Shown here piece by piece: positions 34,687-44,533 of a stretch of 47,382 nt of DNA. The position numbers and the translations under genes were made by a program. The first letter of the stretch is position 1. Every line of letters starts with the position of its first letter. The notes beneath the pieces were generated by a model that was not told the DNA's origin, ran no database searches, and worked only from the letters and a program-made list of their open reading frames with translations. Source of the DNA: Marinilabiliaceae bacterium (GTDB taxonomy: Bacteria > Bacteroidota > Bacteroidia > Bacteroidales > Marinilabiliaceae); contig JABUTU010000020.1 of NCBI GenBank assembly GCA_021443545.1, positions 1 through 47,382 of the forward strand, in the 5' to 3' direction.

Positions 34687-37182
34687 TCAATCTGCTGGTT
34701 TCCCATAGTATGAAGGATTATCATTATCAGGATTGATTACGATTTTCTCTACCACAATCTCTGGATCTACCATGACAATCTTCAAAGTATGATTGTCAAG
34801 TGTTAACTTTCCAAGATTAATGCTTAACCAGCGTATATTGTCAAAAATCTCATTCCTCATGTGTTGTCTCCAGCCCGACAGATAGATATCAGATGCTGGA
34901 TGAGGAAGGGGCCTAAGCGACTTTGAGCGTTGGAGATTCTCCTTATTATATTCATTGAATGTATCAACATATCCCTGACGGGCATCAATTATTTGTAATT
35001 CACCATCGTCTACTCTGACGCCTATACGTAATCCTCGCGCTGGATTAACATCGTTCGTTGGCAATATTCCTAATGCAAGTTTCACCTCAGAGCCATCACT
35101 CTTAATATGTGACAAGTCAAAATCATATTCTAATGTTGCGCCATCGCCCAAAGGACGACTCTCCGCTGTCACAGGCTCTATTCCCATACAACCTTTGCCA
35201 CGTCCAAGTCCTGGCAAGTATTTCCATACCGCATCTTCTGATTGCGTTCTATGCGAATACTGATATGCCATGATAGATATCTCATTGGCAACCACCTTAC
35301 AATCACTATCTGCCTGGGTGGCAGGTTTCGGTAATATATCTTCATCAGGCATAAACCATTGACTATAACCTATATGCTTATCCAACATCATTCCATCCCA
35401 TTTACCTCCGGCAATCTCTTTATTATACTTCTCACTCATCTTCTTATCTCTCTCAAAAAGGGCATTCATCATCTCCTTATCTCCAAGAGTTGCCGCGAGA
35501 TATATTTTTGCGGTTCCTGCACTTGCCACTGCTGGATACTCCACCAACTGATAGAAGGCGTCTCGGTAGATATCTGGAATCTTACTACTCAAATCAAGTG
35601 TTTTTCTCTCAAGTTCTGACCATCGTTCCATCATATTTTGCGCCTCGCCTGTTGCCACGCTATAGATACCAACACGCTGCACCTCAGGCTTTCTCTCAAG
35701 ATTCAACTTAGAATACTCTGTAACGATATCTGCTATTTCACGCGCATACTCGCCTCCAAAGATACTTCGCGCCCAATCGACCATATAGTCGTCTGCTGCA
35801 TCAGCTGGATAAGCATCCGGATTCCATGCGTAGCGCATTATAAAATCTATAGGCATCTCTTTGGGTTTCAAATCCCCAACATTGATTATCCATATACGGT
35901 CGAGACCCGTACGATACGCGAGATTCAACTGTTCACGAAGCTTAGCAACGGTAGTGGTATTGACCCATCTATCGTTCCATGGGCCACCATTCATATCTAT
36001 ATGATAATAGAGTCCCATTCCGCCTTTTCTGTTACGCTCCTTTTCAGGTCCTGTACGTCGTATATATCCCCAGTTATTATCGCAGAATAGCAATGTTACA
36101 TCATCAGGCACTGTCAGGCCTGCGTCATAGTACCTCTGAACCTCTGTGAATATGGCCCATAACTGAGGTATTTCACTCGCAGGTTTCCCACACACTTCCT
36201 CGATAATATTGCGCTGACCTGCTACAATCTTCTTCAGGGCCTCTATACACTCCTCGTCACTGGCACCAAGCGCAACATCTCCATCTCCACGCATTCCTAT
36301 AGTAACGATATTATCATAATCCTTTGCTCTCTCAATTCCTTCCCTAAAGAACTTCTCTATTTTGTCATGATTCTCTATATAATTCCACGCTCCTATCTCA
36401 TCTCGCCTACGCACATACTCCTGATGTGCGCGCATCATTGGTTCATGATGACTCGTACCCATCACTATGCCATAATCATTTGCCAGCTTCTGTGTCATAG
36501 GGTCATCCTCGTTAAATGCTGAATCCCACATTGCAGGCCATAGGTAGTTAGCCTTAAGACGGAGCAACAACTCAAACATATGAGCATACATCTTTGAGTT
36601 TATACCGCCAAACTGATTGGTTGCCCACGTTCCGAATGATGGCCACTCGTCATTAATAAAAATGCCTCTATACTTCACAGCTGGCTCGCCATCGGTGTAC
36701 ACGCCCTTTTTGACGAAAAGTTTCTCTTGCTTTATTACTGGTACATCTGCCCACCAATACCATGGACTTACTCCTATCTGCCTTGACAATTCATATATGC
36801 CATATATAGTTCCTCGCTTATCACTTCCGACAATAGCTATTTCATTATCATCAACAATAATCAGATACTTCTCCCACTTTCCCTCAAGCTCTTTCTTTAG
36901 AGATTGGTTTTTATTCATTATCTCTTCAATAGCCCTACTCTTGCCAAGTGTTCCTATAACTATCGGGAGGTCACATCTTCCTATAACCTTTGTTAAATCC
37001 TCTTTGACACTTGCTGCCGCCATCTTAACACCCTGCCAATCTTCGGAATCGACTACTATCTTGCCTCTCAACGACGAAAAGCAAATATCGCCCTTGACAA
37101 ATGAAACGAAACGTTCCGTAGCATTTGCCATCATGGAGACGGCCACCATAAATACTATCAGTGAGATTGTTAGTTTATTCAT
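34687..37182 (-). CDS. Glycoside hydrolase family 115 (xylan alpha-1,2-glucuronidase)
   Basis: An 831-residue enzyme with a signal peptide (MNKLTISLIVFMVAVSMMANA). GH115 enzymes remove glucuronic or 4-O-methylglucuronic acid from internal and terminal xylose of xylan; some act on arabinogalactan. The family is recognisable from GSDKRGTIYGIYELSRQIG, PWYWWADVPV, RGIFINDEWPSFGTW, LLLRLKANYLWPAMWD, GIVMGTSHHEPMMRAHQEY and the TIGMRGDGD segment. A C-terminal beta-sandwich domain (from about residue 660) completes the usual four-domain layout. It begins 43 bp after the GH43 stop, so the two are probably one transcript. Confidence 0.94.
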   Translation of the reverse strand: MNKLTISLIVFMVAVSMMANATERFVSFVKGDICFSSLRGKIVVDSEDWQGVKMAAASVKEDLTKVIGRCDLPIVIGTLGKSRAIEEIMNKNQSLKKELEGKWEKYLIIVDDNEIAIVGSDKRGTIYGIYELSRQIGVSPWYWWADVPVIKQEKLFVKKGVYTDGEPAVKYRGIFINDEWPSFGTWATNQFGGINSKMYAHMFELLLRLKANYLWPAMWDSAFNEDDPMTQKLANDYGIVMGTSHHEPMMRAHQEYVRRRDEIGAWNYIENHDKIEKFFREGIERAKDYDNIVTIGMRGDGDVALGASDEECIEALKKIVAGQRNIIEEVCGKPASEIPQLWAIFTEVQRYYDAGLTVPDDVTLLFCDNNWGYIRRTGPEKERNRKGGMGLYYHIDMNGGPWNDRWVNTTTVAKLREQLNLAYRTGLDRIWIINVGDLKPKEMPIDFIMRYAWNPDAYPADAADDYMVDWARSIFGGEYAREIADIVTEYSKLNLERKPEVQRVGIYSVATGEAQNMMERWSELERKTLDLSSKIPDIYRDAFYQLVEYPAVASAGTAKIYLAATLGDKEMMNALFERDKKMSEKYNKEIAGGKWDGMMLDKHIGYSQWFMPDEDILPKPATQADSDCKVVANEISIMAYQYSHRTQSEDAVWKYLPGLGRGKGCMGIEPVTAESRPLGDGATLEYDFDLSHIKSDGSEVKLALGILPTNDVNPARGLRIGVRVDDGELQIIDARQGYVDTFNEYNKENLQRSKSLRPLPHPASDIYLSGWRQHMRNEIFDNIRWLSINLGKLTLDNHTLKIVMVDPEIVVEKIVINPDNDNPSYYGKPAD

Positions 37183-37225
37183 ATCTTATTCTTTTCAGTT
37201 ATGATTACTCTTCTTCTTTATACAA

Positions 37226-39370
37226 TCAGTACGTATTTGACGTCTCTTTATTTCTGACGACTCCATCACTCTCAACGATGCTCCACTCGAATACTGTCCC
37301 GTCCATACGGTCGGGGTTGCATCCAGTCTTATCTGCTGAATATGGTGCTCCATTGGTTGGGTCTATCCCGACATATCTCTGAGTTTTCATCGACAGAAGC
37401 ATGCAATTATTCCTGAGCATATCCTGCCACATAAAGAGACTCGCCTCACTCTCTTGCTCTCTTAGCTGTATATCGGCAGATAATCCCTGTCCTACAACTG
37501 TCAGGAAACCTGTTCCATTCATGGCTTCAAGAACAATCTGACCAGCGCCCCTATCATGAACTTTGAAAAAGCATCCCTGGTTTATATACTCTTTACTATT
37601 CATCCCAGCTGTATGAAGCATACCATGAGGATTAGCCCACGCATAGCTTCCATTGCTCAGGTTCTTAAGCGAAATAACTTTCCCTATAGGCAAGTTTGAC
37701 CCTCTGTCTGCCATAGGCTCATCAACGATGAAATCATCAAATTTTGCGACTCCTCCTCTGACACCTCTTTTGTTGAAGGCAAACAGAGCATATCGGGAAC
37801 CCTGGAATGTCAACATCTGGTATGCGAGAATCATTTCAGAGCCTATCTTCTCATATTCTCTTCCGTCAAGGCTATAGCTCACTCCTGCATGCTCTTCATC
37901 ATAGTCTCCAGTAATGCGAAGATATACAGCATCGCCACTAATTGTTCTTTCAATCTTATCCTTTGTCAACTGGTTAAGCATAACGATTTTCTGTTCTTTA
38001 CCCTCTCTACTAATACCAATCAAGAGGTACGGGGTGTTGAGAAGTGCCAAACCAGCAAAGTCACCATCTTTCATTCCCTTTGTATACAACTTGACTGTTG
38101 CCGATGATACAGGGCCTATCACTCGTTGGGTCAGCATATTCTTTGCCCATAGAAAATCACTTGCTGGTTGAGTCATTATATTTAAGGTACCCTTTGATAG
38201 TGACCACATTTTATCTGAAGCGTCATGATTCCATTGCCATACTGGCAAGAGTTTCTTTCCGTTGAAATCATCACTTCTCTGGTATGGCGCATGAGGCTCT
38301 GTCTGAGTCGCGATACGGGGCTTTAGCCATGTTCTTGGGGTACGCCCAAGATTATTTGACAATCCGAAGTAAGGCCATCCATCTACCCATGTAACGGGCG
38401 AGATACATGTTGTTCGCCCCACTGCCCGAAAATCAAGCATCGAGAATCCCCACCAATCGCCATTGGGCAAATCAACAATTCCTCCCTGATGCAAAGTCGC
38501 CGCAGCAAGATAATTACCCACGCCGCCTCCAATCTTGAAGTCATACCCAAACTCGGGTATAGCGCCTCCAAGTCCTACGTTATTTGTTGTATGCGCACGG
38601 AGCGTTCCTAACGACTCCTCGACACTGATTGCTACTGTCTCGTATGGACCCTCTATCTTATCTGCCCTTGCACACTGCATCCTGCCACACGGCGAATAGT
38701 TGGCACTTATGATGTAATACTTGCCATCAATCTTATATATGTGATGTCCCTCTCCCATAGCATTACCCGCAGGAATAATAACTCTGTCGCTGCCTTCAAC
38801 ATAACCGCTGAAATCTGGCTTTATCTCGGTCAGATGTACCTCGTTGTATTTATGAACTGCCCATATACGACCATCATCATCAAAGAGTACTGAGAGGTCA
38901 TAGATTCTTCCTCCCATATTAATATGTTGCCATGGACCAGCTGGATTCTCAGAGATGAAGACCTGAAGTCCTACATCATTAATATTGCTGAAGACATAGA
39001 ACTTACCCTTATAATATCGTATGCATGGCGCCCATATTCCCTGTCCATAAACGTGTGCGCCGTTCTGCATCTTAAATTTATCGTCTTTAAGCCCTAAATC
39101 ATCGTAACTATTAAAACAGTAGCTTAAGAACTCCCAGTTCACCAGATCTTTTGAATGAAGAATCACAAGTCCAGGAGTACAATGCATGGTCGTCCCAGCA
39201 AGATAAAAATCCTCTCCTACTCTTATGAGGTCAGGATCTGAAAACTCATCATAAAAAAGCGGATTTGTAAATGTTCCATTTCCATTATCTGCTGTCCACG
39301 ACACCTGTTCTTGCGCACCTAATGTCAGAGAACAACAAAAAAATACCAATATTGCAATGTAGCCTTTCAT
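37226..39370 (-). CDS. Glycoside hydrolase family 43 (arabinofuranosidase/xylosidase type) with extra C-terminal domain
   Basis: A 714-residue secreted enzyme (signal MKGYIAILVFFCCSLTLGAQ). The five-bladed propeller covers about residues 30-330: the base aspartate in FSDPDLIRVG (Asp45), the second aspartate in IYDLSVLFDDDGR and the acid glutamate in MGEGHHIYKI. A beta-sandwich like the beta-xylosidase C-terminal domain follows (about 355-550, starting SDDFNGKKL). The last 150 residues are a further domain with repeated Gly/aromatic blocks resembling a fascin-like beta-trefoil. Likely removes arabinose or xylose side groups; subfamily not settled by eye. The gene lies between a terminator after GH127 and GH115. 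Confidence 0.92.
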   Translation of the reverse strand: MKGYIAILVFFCCSLTLGAQEQVSWTADNGNGTFTNPLFYDEFSDPDLIRVGEDFYLAGTTMHCTPGLVILHSKDLVNWEFLSYCFNSYDDLGLKDDKFKMQNGAHVYGQGIWAPCIRYYKGKFYVFSNINDVGLQVFISENPAGPWQHINMGGRIYDLSVLFDDDGRIWAVHKYNEVHLTEIKPDFSGYVEGSDRVIIPAGNAMGEGHHIYKIDGKYYIISANYSPCGRMQCARADKIEGPYETVAISVEESLGTLRAHTTNNVGLGGAIPEFGYDFKIGGGVGNYLAAATLHQGGIVDLPNGDWWGFSMLDFRAVGRTTCISPVTWVDGWPYFGLSNNLGRTPRTWLKPRIATQTEPHAPYQRSDDFNGKKLLPVWQWNHDASDKMWSLSKGTLNIMTQPASDFLWAKNMLTQRVIGPVSSATVKLYTKGMKDGDFAGLALLNTPYLLIGISREGKEQKIVMLNQLTKDKIERTISGDAVYLRITGDYDEEHAGVSYSLDGREYEKIGSEMILAYQMLTFQGSRYALFAFNKRGVRGGVAKFDDFIVDEPMADRGSNLPIGKVISLKNLSNGSYAWANPHGMLHTAGMNSKEYINQGCFFKVHDRGAGQIVLEAMNGTGFLTVVGQGLSADIQLREQESEASLFMWQDMLRNNCMLLSMKTQRYVGIDPTNGAPYSADKTGCNPDRMDGTVFEWSIVESDGVVRNKETSNTY

Positions 39371-39404
39371 ATATGTTAGTTAATTATTAATTGACAAATG
39401 TCGC

Positions 39405-39462
39405 AAAAAAAACGACGACTCATTTTCGTTTTTGTTGCATGCAACTTCGAAAATGAGTCGTC
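39405..39462 (-). terminator. Strong terminator between GH127 and GH43 with palindromic loop
   Basis: The 15-bp arms 39448-39462 and 39414-39428 (GACGACTCATTTTCG with CGAAAATGAGTCGTC) are perfect. On the minus strand they are followed by G and eight T (39412-39405). The loop holds the 12-bp palindrome GTTGCATGCAAC (39434-39445). It should stop GH127 transcription before GH43. Confidence 0.85.
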
Positions 39463-39485
39463 ACTATGATTAATTCGTCGAAATG

Positions 39486-41855
39486 CTACTTAATTAGTCG
39501 CACCTCATATATCTCTCCAATCTGTCGGTGTTGTTTTGCAACAAATTTCACTCTAACTTGTTGTTTGCCATGTAGCATCTCAGATGGTATGTCGTATGTC
39601 TCTGCTTTAAATTCGGATATACGATATTTCCCTGTGTTATTCACTGACAACAACAACACATCATCGATGTAGATATCAAACTCATGAGTCTTCCACTCTC
39701 CAACGCCCCAATATTTCAGACGTAGCTTCAAATCAGTACGACCATCTGTCTTCATGAGATAGCTGAAATAGTGGCCATCTCTTGCATCTCGGAAAAATAC
39801 ATTGTTTGTATTACCTGTATACGACTCGTCAGTCTCCATGCGATGATCTGTCTCGGGTTGCTGTTCTCCTGGCTGCACCTTGTCGACCGTACTTACCTCC
39901 AAAGCCTGACGAGCCTCTTCCTGTTTGGCAAGGTCAGCTATATACTCTTTATAGCTATTCTCTGTCAAGGCAAGCCAATACATCATATATCGAGAGTCAT
40001 GTATCTCAAAGAAGGGTTGCAACTCGCCATCTATCTTATTTATCATCTCTGTTCCCAAAGTGAAGTGCAATGGCTTTCCCGCGACAGGTCTCAACTGCGT
40101 CGTTATCATCTCTATATTATTATTGATAAGTATAGGAGCCTTATCAATTGGGAGTTTCTCGCCTCCTGCATACTGTCCGAAACGGCTATCATCTGCTATC
40201 AGAGATGCCAAATCTTCCGTTCCCGTCTTCATTCCCAATAGAATCGGGCCATACATGATTGCTACATACTGCGGCTCATTAGGCAGATAGCGCAATGAAG
40301 CATGCATAGGGAATACGACATCTACCACATCTCCCTTTTTCCATGTGCGGTTTATGGCTACATACGATGAGGGACCCGTGACGATTTCCACAGGCTTTCC
40401 ATTAACTGTGACGCTGAACTCTCCAGGCTTAACCCAAGATGGATAACGCACTAAGAGCGAGAAGTCGCCCTTCCCCTCTACTATTGTTATCTTGCTGCTC
40501 TCACCATAAGGGAATGATGTCTCTTGTCTTACTTTAACTCCTTTCTCTCGCCAGTTTAGTTCTGATGCTACATATAGGTTCACAAAAAGTGAGTTGCCTT
40601 TATGGGTATATATAAACTGACCATACTTGCCATGATTCTCCATTCCCGTTCCCACACAACACCACATTGCTTCGTTAGGAGCTGAGTAGTTACGATAGTG
40701 TCGCGGACGCGCTGGCGTGAAGTAGACATAGCCACCATGTTCTGGATGCTGCGATGATAATATATGGTTGAATGTTGCCAACTCATAATAATCTGCATAA
40801 CGCGCCTCTGGATTCCTACGATACAGGTCCTCTGTTAATTTCAACATATTGTTGGTATTACAACTCTCTGGACCATCTATGTCATTGATAAAATCCATGC
40901 AGGCATCTTTTGCGGGGAAGTGCTCACGGCGACTATTACCACCGAAGGCAAGAGAACGCTCGCTGGTTACTACATCCCAGAAATATGCACTGGCGACATG
41001 ATAGGTTTCGTCACCCGATAACTCGGCTATACGCTCAAAGCCTATTACCTTGGGAACCTGCGTATTGGCATGCATATTGTCCAAACAGTCCTGACGCTGC
41101 GACATCGGAAGGAAGAGTCGCTTATGTGAGAAACGCTTTGCACAATCCAAATACTTCAGGTTGTGTGTTATGGCATAGGCATCTGCTATAACCTCATTCA
41201 TTCCTCCATGCTCATTACCAAGCATCTGCTCCATCTGTGCATCAGAAAGACTGGATGTCAGTTCGACAACCCAATCACAATAGCGCAGAAACAAACTCTT
41301 CGCCTGTTCATTACCACAATAGAGCCATGCGTCCCTAAGGCCCGCATACATCTTATGCAGATTGTAGAACGGAGCCCATGATCCATTATAAACACGGAAA
41401 TCGCCCTTCTTGAAATTGCTCCAAATATTCTGGCTGTTTGGCATGCCACCCATATAGCCGGCACCCCATTCAGGGTGGTTTTTATCATTTGCATCAGCAC
41501 ACTCAGCCACTTCGCTGATGATATACTCCATCCGCTTGCGACACTCTTCATTGCCCGTCGCGGCATTTATAGCCATTGCTGTCAGATAATGTCCCCCGAC
41601 ATGTCCGTCAAGCCCATCCCAGTTTGGATATGTCTTAGCCTTTGGCTCAAGTCCTGCCTCTTTGCGATAAGGTGCCATCAAACGGTCACAGTCATATTTC
41701 AAAAGTGTCTCTATGTTCAGGTCTCTCGCCTTTTTCAGCGGACCATCTGTCAGCGTCACATCCGACAACGGGAATTCATTCGGATAGAGACGATCCTGCG
41801 CATAAATGGTTGTCCCTACGCAGGCTAATAACAAAATTGCTATGTTCCTATTCAT
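39486..41855 (-). CDS. Glycoside hydrolase family 127/146 beta-L-arabinofuranosidase
   Basis: A 789-residue enzyme with a signal peptide (MNRNIAILLLACVGTTIYAQ). The alpha/alpha-barrel (former DUF1680) runs to about residue 540, then beta-sandwich domains resembling DUF4986 and DUF6805. The metal and catalytic residues known from the Bifidobacterium enzyme are all there: Glu330 and Cys332 in PESC, and Cys399-Cys400 in MWCCVGTGMENH, where the first Cys would be the nucleophile and the second a zinc ligand. It removes beta-L-arabinofuranose. The presence of DUF4986-type tails favours GH146. First enzyme gene of the PUL, after the str operon terminator; its own promoter was not found. Confidence 0.93.
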   Translation of the reverse strand: MNRNIAILLLACVGTTIYAQDRLYPNEFPLSDVTLTDGPLKKARDLNIETLLKYDCDRLMAPYRKEAGLEPKAKTYPNWDGLDGHVGGHYLTAMAINAATGNEECRKRMEYIISEVAECADANDKNHPEWGAGYMGGMPNSQNIWSNFKKGDFRVYNGSWAPFYNLHKMYAGLRDAWLYCGNEQAKSLFLRYCDWVVELTSSLSDAQMEQMLGNEHGGMNEVIADAYAITHNLKYLDCAKRFSHKRLFLPMSQRQDCLDNMHANTQVPKVIGFERIAELSGDETYHVASAYFWDVVTSERSLAFGGNSRREHFPAKDACMDFINDIDGPESCNTNNMLKLTEDLYRRNPEARYADYYELATFNHILSSQHPEHGGYVYFTPARPRHYRNYSAPNEAMWCCVGTGMENHGKYGQFIYTHKGNSLFVNLYVASELNWREKGVKVRQETSFPYGESSKITIVEGKGDFSLLVRYPSWVKPGEFSVTVNGKPVEIVTGPSSYVAINRTWKKGDVVDVVFPMHASLRYLPNEPQYVAIMYGPILLGMKTGTEDLASLIADDSRFGQYAGGEKLPIDKAPILINNNIEMITTQLRPVAGKPLHFTLGTEMINKIDGELQPFFEIHDSRYMMYWLALTENSYKEYIADLAKQEEARQALEVSTVDKVQPGEQQPETDHRMETDESYTGNTNNVFFRDARDGHYFSYLMKTDGRTDLKLRLKYWGVGEWKTHEFDIYIDDVLLLSVNNTGKYRISEFKAETYDIPSEMLHGKQQVRVKFVAKQHRQIGEIYEVRLIK

Positions 41856-41952
41856 ATATTAGTTGATTGAGAAATTGTGTTTTACGAGTATATATCATAA
41901 TTGTTTCGATACACTGAAATTTTCTTACGACATTCCAGAGATATCACACCTC

Positions 41953-41989
41953 AAAAAAATAGCGTGTCATAACTCACATTACGACACGC
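41953..41989 (-). terminator. Terminator of the str operon after rpsJ
   Basis: On the minus strand GCGTGTC (41989-41983) pairs with GACACGC (41968-41962), extended inside by TAA/TTA past one mismatch. TA and seven T (41959-41953) follow. It closes the operon 24 bp after the rpsJ stop. Confidence 0.85.
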
Positions 41990-42013
41990 CTCTTAGGATG
42001 ATTCTGAATCAAA

Positions 42014-42319
42014 TTAAGCCTTGATCTCAACCTCAACACCTGAAGGCAACTCAAGCTTCATAAGAGCCTCGATAGTCTTAGATGTTGATGAATAGATGTC
42101 GATGAGACGCTTGTAGCTTGAGAGCTCAAACTGCTCACGTGACTTCTTGTTAACGAAGGTTGAACGAAGAACAGTGAAAACACGCTTGTGTGTTGGCAGT
42201 GGAATTGGGCCGCTAACAACTGCGCCTGTAGCCTTTACTGTCTTTACAATCTTCTCTGCTGACTTATCGACCAAATTGTGGTCGTAAGACTTAAGTTTAA
42301 TTCTAACTTTTTGACTCAT
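42014..42319 (-). CDS. rpsJ: 30S ribosomal protein S10
   Basis: A 101-residue S10/NusE protein ([20 protein letters not shown], then [17 protein letters not shown] with the long loop that reaches into the 30S head, and [10 protein letters not shown] at the end). S10 also forms the NusB-NusE antitermination complex. It follows fusA as in other Bacteroidetes, but a hairpin lies in the fusA-rpsJ gap and a terminator comes straight after rpsJ. The S10 operon genes that normally follow (rplC, rplD, rplW) are absent. Confidence 0.98.
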   Translation of the reverse strand: MSQKVRIKLKSYDHNLVDKSAEKIVKTVKATGAVVSGPIPLPTHKRVFTVLRSTFVNKKSREQFELSSYKRLIDIYSSTSKTIEALMKLELPSGVEVEIKA

Positions 42320-42348
42320 TTCTGTATAGTTTAAAAATTATCAGAATT

Positions 42349-42384
42349 AGTAACGGGTTAAGAGTCATTCGCTAACCCGTTACT
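42349..42384 (-). other. Perfect hairpin in the fusA-rpsJ gap
   Basis: AGTAACGGGTTA (42349-42360) pairs with TAACCCGTTACT (42373-42384), 12 bp with a 12-nt loop. No T tract follows at once on the minus strand, so a processing, stability or regulatory element is more likely than a full terminator. Confidence 0.6.
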
Positions 42385-42400
42385 GAAATAAATACATTAA

Positions 42401-44506
42401 TTAAAGGAGTTCTGTATGACCCTTAACCTCCTTGAGAACTTCAAGAGCGATGTTCTTTGAAACCTCAGCATACTCGAGGAACTCCATTGACTGAGTTGCA
42501 CGACCCTGAGATATTGTACGGAGAATTGTTACATAACCGAACATCTCAGCGAGTGGCACCTTAGCCTTGATTACACGGGCACCATTCTTCTCCTCCATGC
42601 CCTCAACCTGGCCACGACGCTTGTTGAGGTCACCGATGATATCACCCATATACTCCTCTGGAGTAACAACCTCCACCTTCATTATAGGCTCGAGAAGAAC
42701 TGGATGTGCCTTTGCACAAGCCTCCTTGAAGGCCTGACGAGCAGCAACTTCGAATGAGAGCGAGTCGGAATCGACTGGGTGGAATGAACCATCATAGAGA
42801 GTAACCTTGAGGTTCTCAACCTCATAGCCTGCAAGAACACCATTCTTCATAGCCTCCTGGAAGCCCTTCTGTACTGAAGGAATATACTCCTTAGGAACGT
42901 TACCGCCCTTAACCTCATCGATGAACTGAAGGCCAGTCTTACCCTCATCAACAGGACCAACCTTAACGCAGATATCAGCGAACTTACCACGACCACCTGT
43001 CTGCTTCTTGAAGACCTCACGATGGTCAACTTCAACACCGATAGACTCACGGTAAGAAACTTGTGGACGACCCTGATTACACTCTACCTTGAACTCACGC
43101 TTGAGACGGTCGATGATGATATCAAGGTGAAGCTCACCCATACCCTCGATAACAGTTTGACCAGTCTCCTCGTCTGTTCTGAAGCGGAATGTTGGGTCCT
43201 CCTCAGAGAGCTTGATGAGAGCATTAGTCAACTTATCCATATCCTTCTGGCTCAGTGGCTCTACTGAGATACCAATCACTGGCTCTGCGAAGGTCATAGA
43301 CTCAAGTGATATAGGATGGTTCTCATCACAAAGTGTATCACCTGTCTTGATATCCTTGAAACCTACAGCAGCACCGATGTCACCTGTTCCGATAACTTCC
43401 TGTGGAATCTGCTTGTTCGACTTCATCTGATAGAGACGAGCGATACGCTCTTTCTTGTCGGAGCGAGCATTGAGAACGTATGAACCAGCATCGAGCTTAC
43501 CTGAGTAAACACGGATGAAAGCAAGACGACCTACGAATGGGTCTGTTGCAATCTTAAATGCAAGAGCTGCGAGAGGCTCTGTCTCACTGCTGTGACGCTC
43601 CTCTTCCTCACCTGTATGTGGGTTAACACCTACAGCTGCTGGAATGTCAAGTGGAGAAGGAAGGAATGCCATGACAGCATCAAGGAGACGCTGAACACCC
43701 TTGTTGCGGAATGAAGAACCGCAAAGCATTGGAGTAACCTCCTGTGCTATAGTCGCCTTACGAATAGCAGCAAGAATCTCATCCTCTGTGATTGAGTTAG
43801 GATCATCGAAGAACTTCTCCATCAACGACTCATCCTGCTCAGCAACAGCCTCGATGAGTTTTGCACGCCACTCTTCAGCCTCTGCCTTCATGCTCTCGCG
43901 GATAGGACGAAACTCAAATGTTGAGCCAAGGTCCTGATGCTCCTCCCAGATAATCTCCTGGTTTGTAACCAAGTCAACAACACCCTCGAATGTCTCCTCT
44001 GCACCAATAGGAATTACTACAGGGACAGGGTTTGCACCGAGAACCTCACGTACCTGGCGCACTACCTCGTAGTAGTTAGCACCAGAACGGTCCATCTTGT
44101 TGACGAAACCGATACGTGGAACATTATACTTGTTGGCCTGACGCCATACAGTCTCTGACTGTGGCTGAACACCACCTACTGCACAGAAGAGTGCCACTGC
44201 ACCATCAAGGATACGTAGCGAACGCTCTACCTCAACGGTGAAGTCAACGTGTCCTGGAGTATCAATGATGTTACACTTGTATGTCTCACCCTTATACTTC
44301 CAGTTTGCGGTAACAGCAGCTGAGGTAATTGTGATACCACGCTCCTGCTCCTGCTCCATCCAGTCCATGGTTGCTGCACCATCATGCACCTCACCAATCT
44401 TGTGAGTGATACCGGTGTAGAACAAGATACGCTCTGTAGTCGTAGTCTTGCCTGCATCGATATGCGCCATGATACCGATGTTACGGGTATATTTAAGATC
44501 TGCCAT
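42401..44506 (-). CDS. fusA: Translation elongation factor G
   Basis: A 701-residue translocation GTPase. G1 AHIDAGKTT is at residues 14-22, then the switch I segment [21 protein letters not shown] and NKMDRSGA. Domains II-V follow with the domain IV tip containing [14 protein letters not shown] and the C-terminal [10 protein letters not shown]. Full length and intact. It lies 27 bp after rpsG in the str operon. No second fusA is visible in the window. Confidence 0.98.
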   Translation of the reverse strand: MADLKYTRNIGIMAHIDAGKTTTTERILFYTGITHKIGEVHDGAATMDWMEQEQERGITITSAAVTANWKYKGETYKCNIIDTPGHVDFTVEVERSLRILDGAVALFCAVGGVQPQSETVWRQANKYNVPRIGFVNKMDRSGANYYEVVRQVREVLGANPVPVVIPIGAEETFEGVVDLVTNQEIIWEEHQDLGSTFEFRPIRESMKAEAEEWRAKLIEAVAEQDESLMEKFFDDPNSITEDEILAAIRKATIAQEVTPMLCGSSFRNKGVQRLLDAVMAFLPSPLDIPAAVGVNPHTGEEEERHSSETEPLAALAFKIATDPFVGRLAFIRVYSGKLDAGSYVLNARSDKKERIARLYQMKSNKQIPQEVIGTGDIGAAVGFKDIKTGDTLCDENHPISLESMTFAEPVIGISVEPLSQKDMDKLTNALIKLSEEDPTFRFRTDEETGQTVIEGMGELHLDIIIDRLKREFKVECNQGRPQVSYRESIGVEVDHREVFKKQTGGRGKFADICVKVGPVDEGKTGLQFIDEVKGGNVPKEYIPSVQKGFQEAMKNGVLAGYEVENLKVTLYDGSFHPVDSDSLSFEVAARQAFKEACAKAHPVLLEPIMKVEVVTPEEYMGDIIGDLNKRRGQVEGMEEKNGARVIKAKVPLAEMFGYVTILRTISQGRATQSMEFLEYAEVSKNIALEVLKEVKGHTELL

Positions 44507-44533
44507 AATATCTTACGGTATAAAAATGAATAA

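Noticed and set aside
39434..39445. GTTGCATGCAAC as an integration or inversion site
   Set aside because: No recombinase gene or second matching copy is present; it is better explained as a hairpin loop and possible operator.
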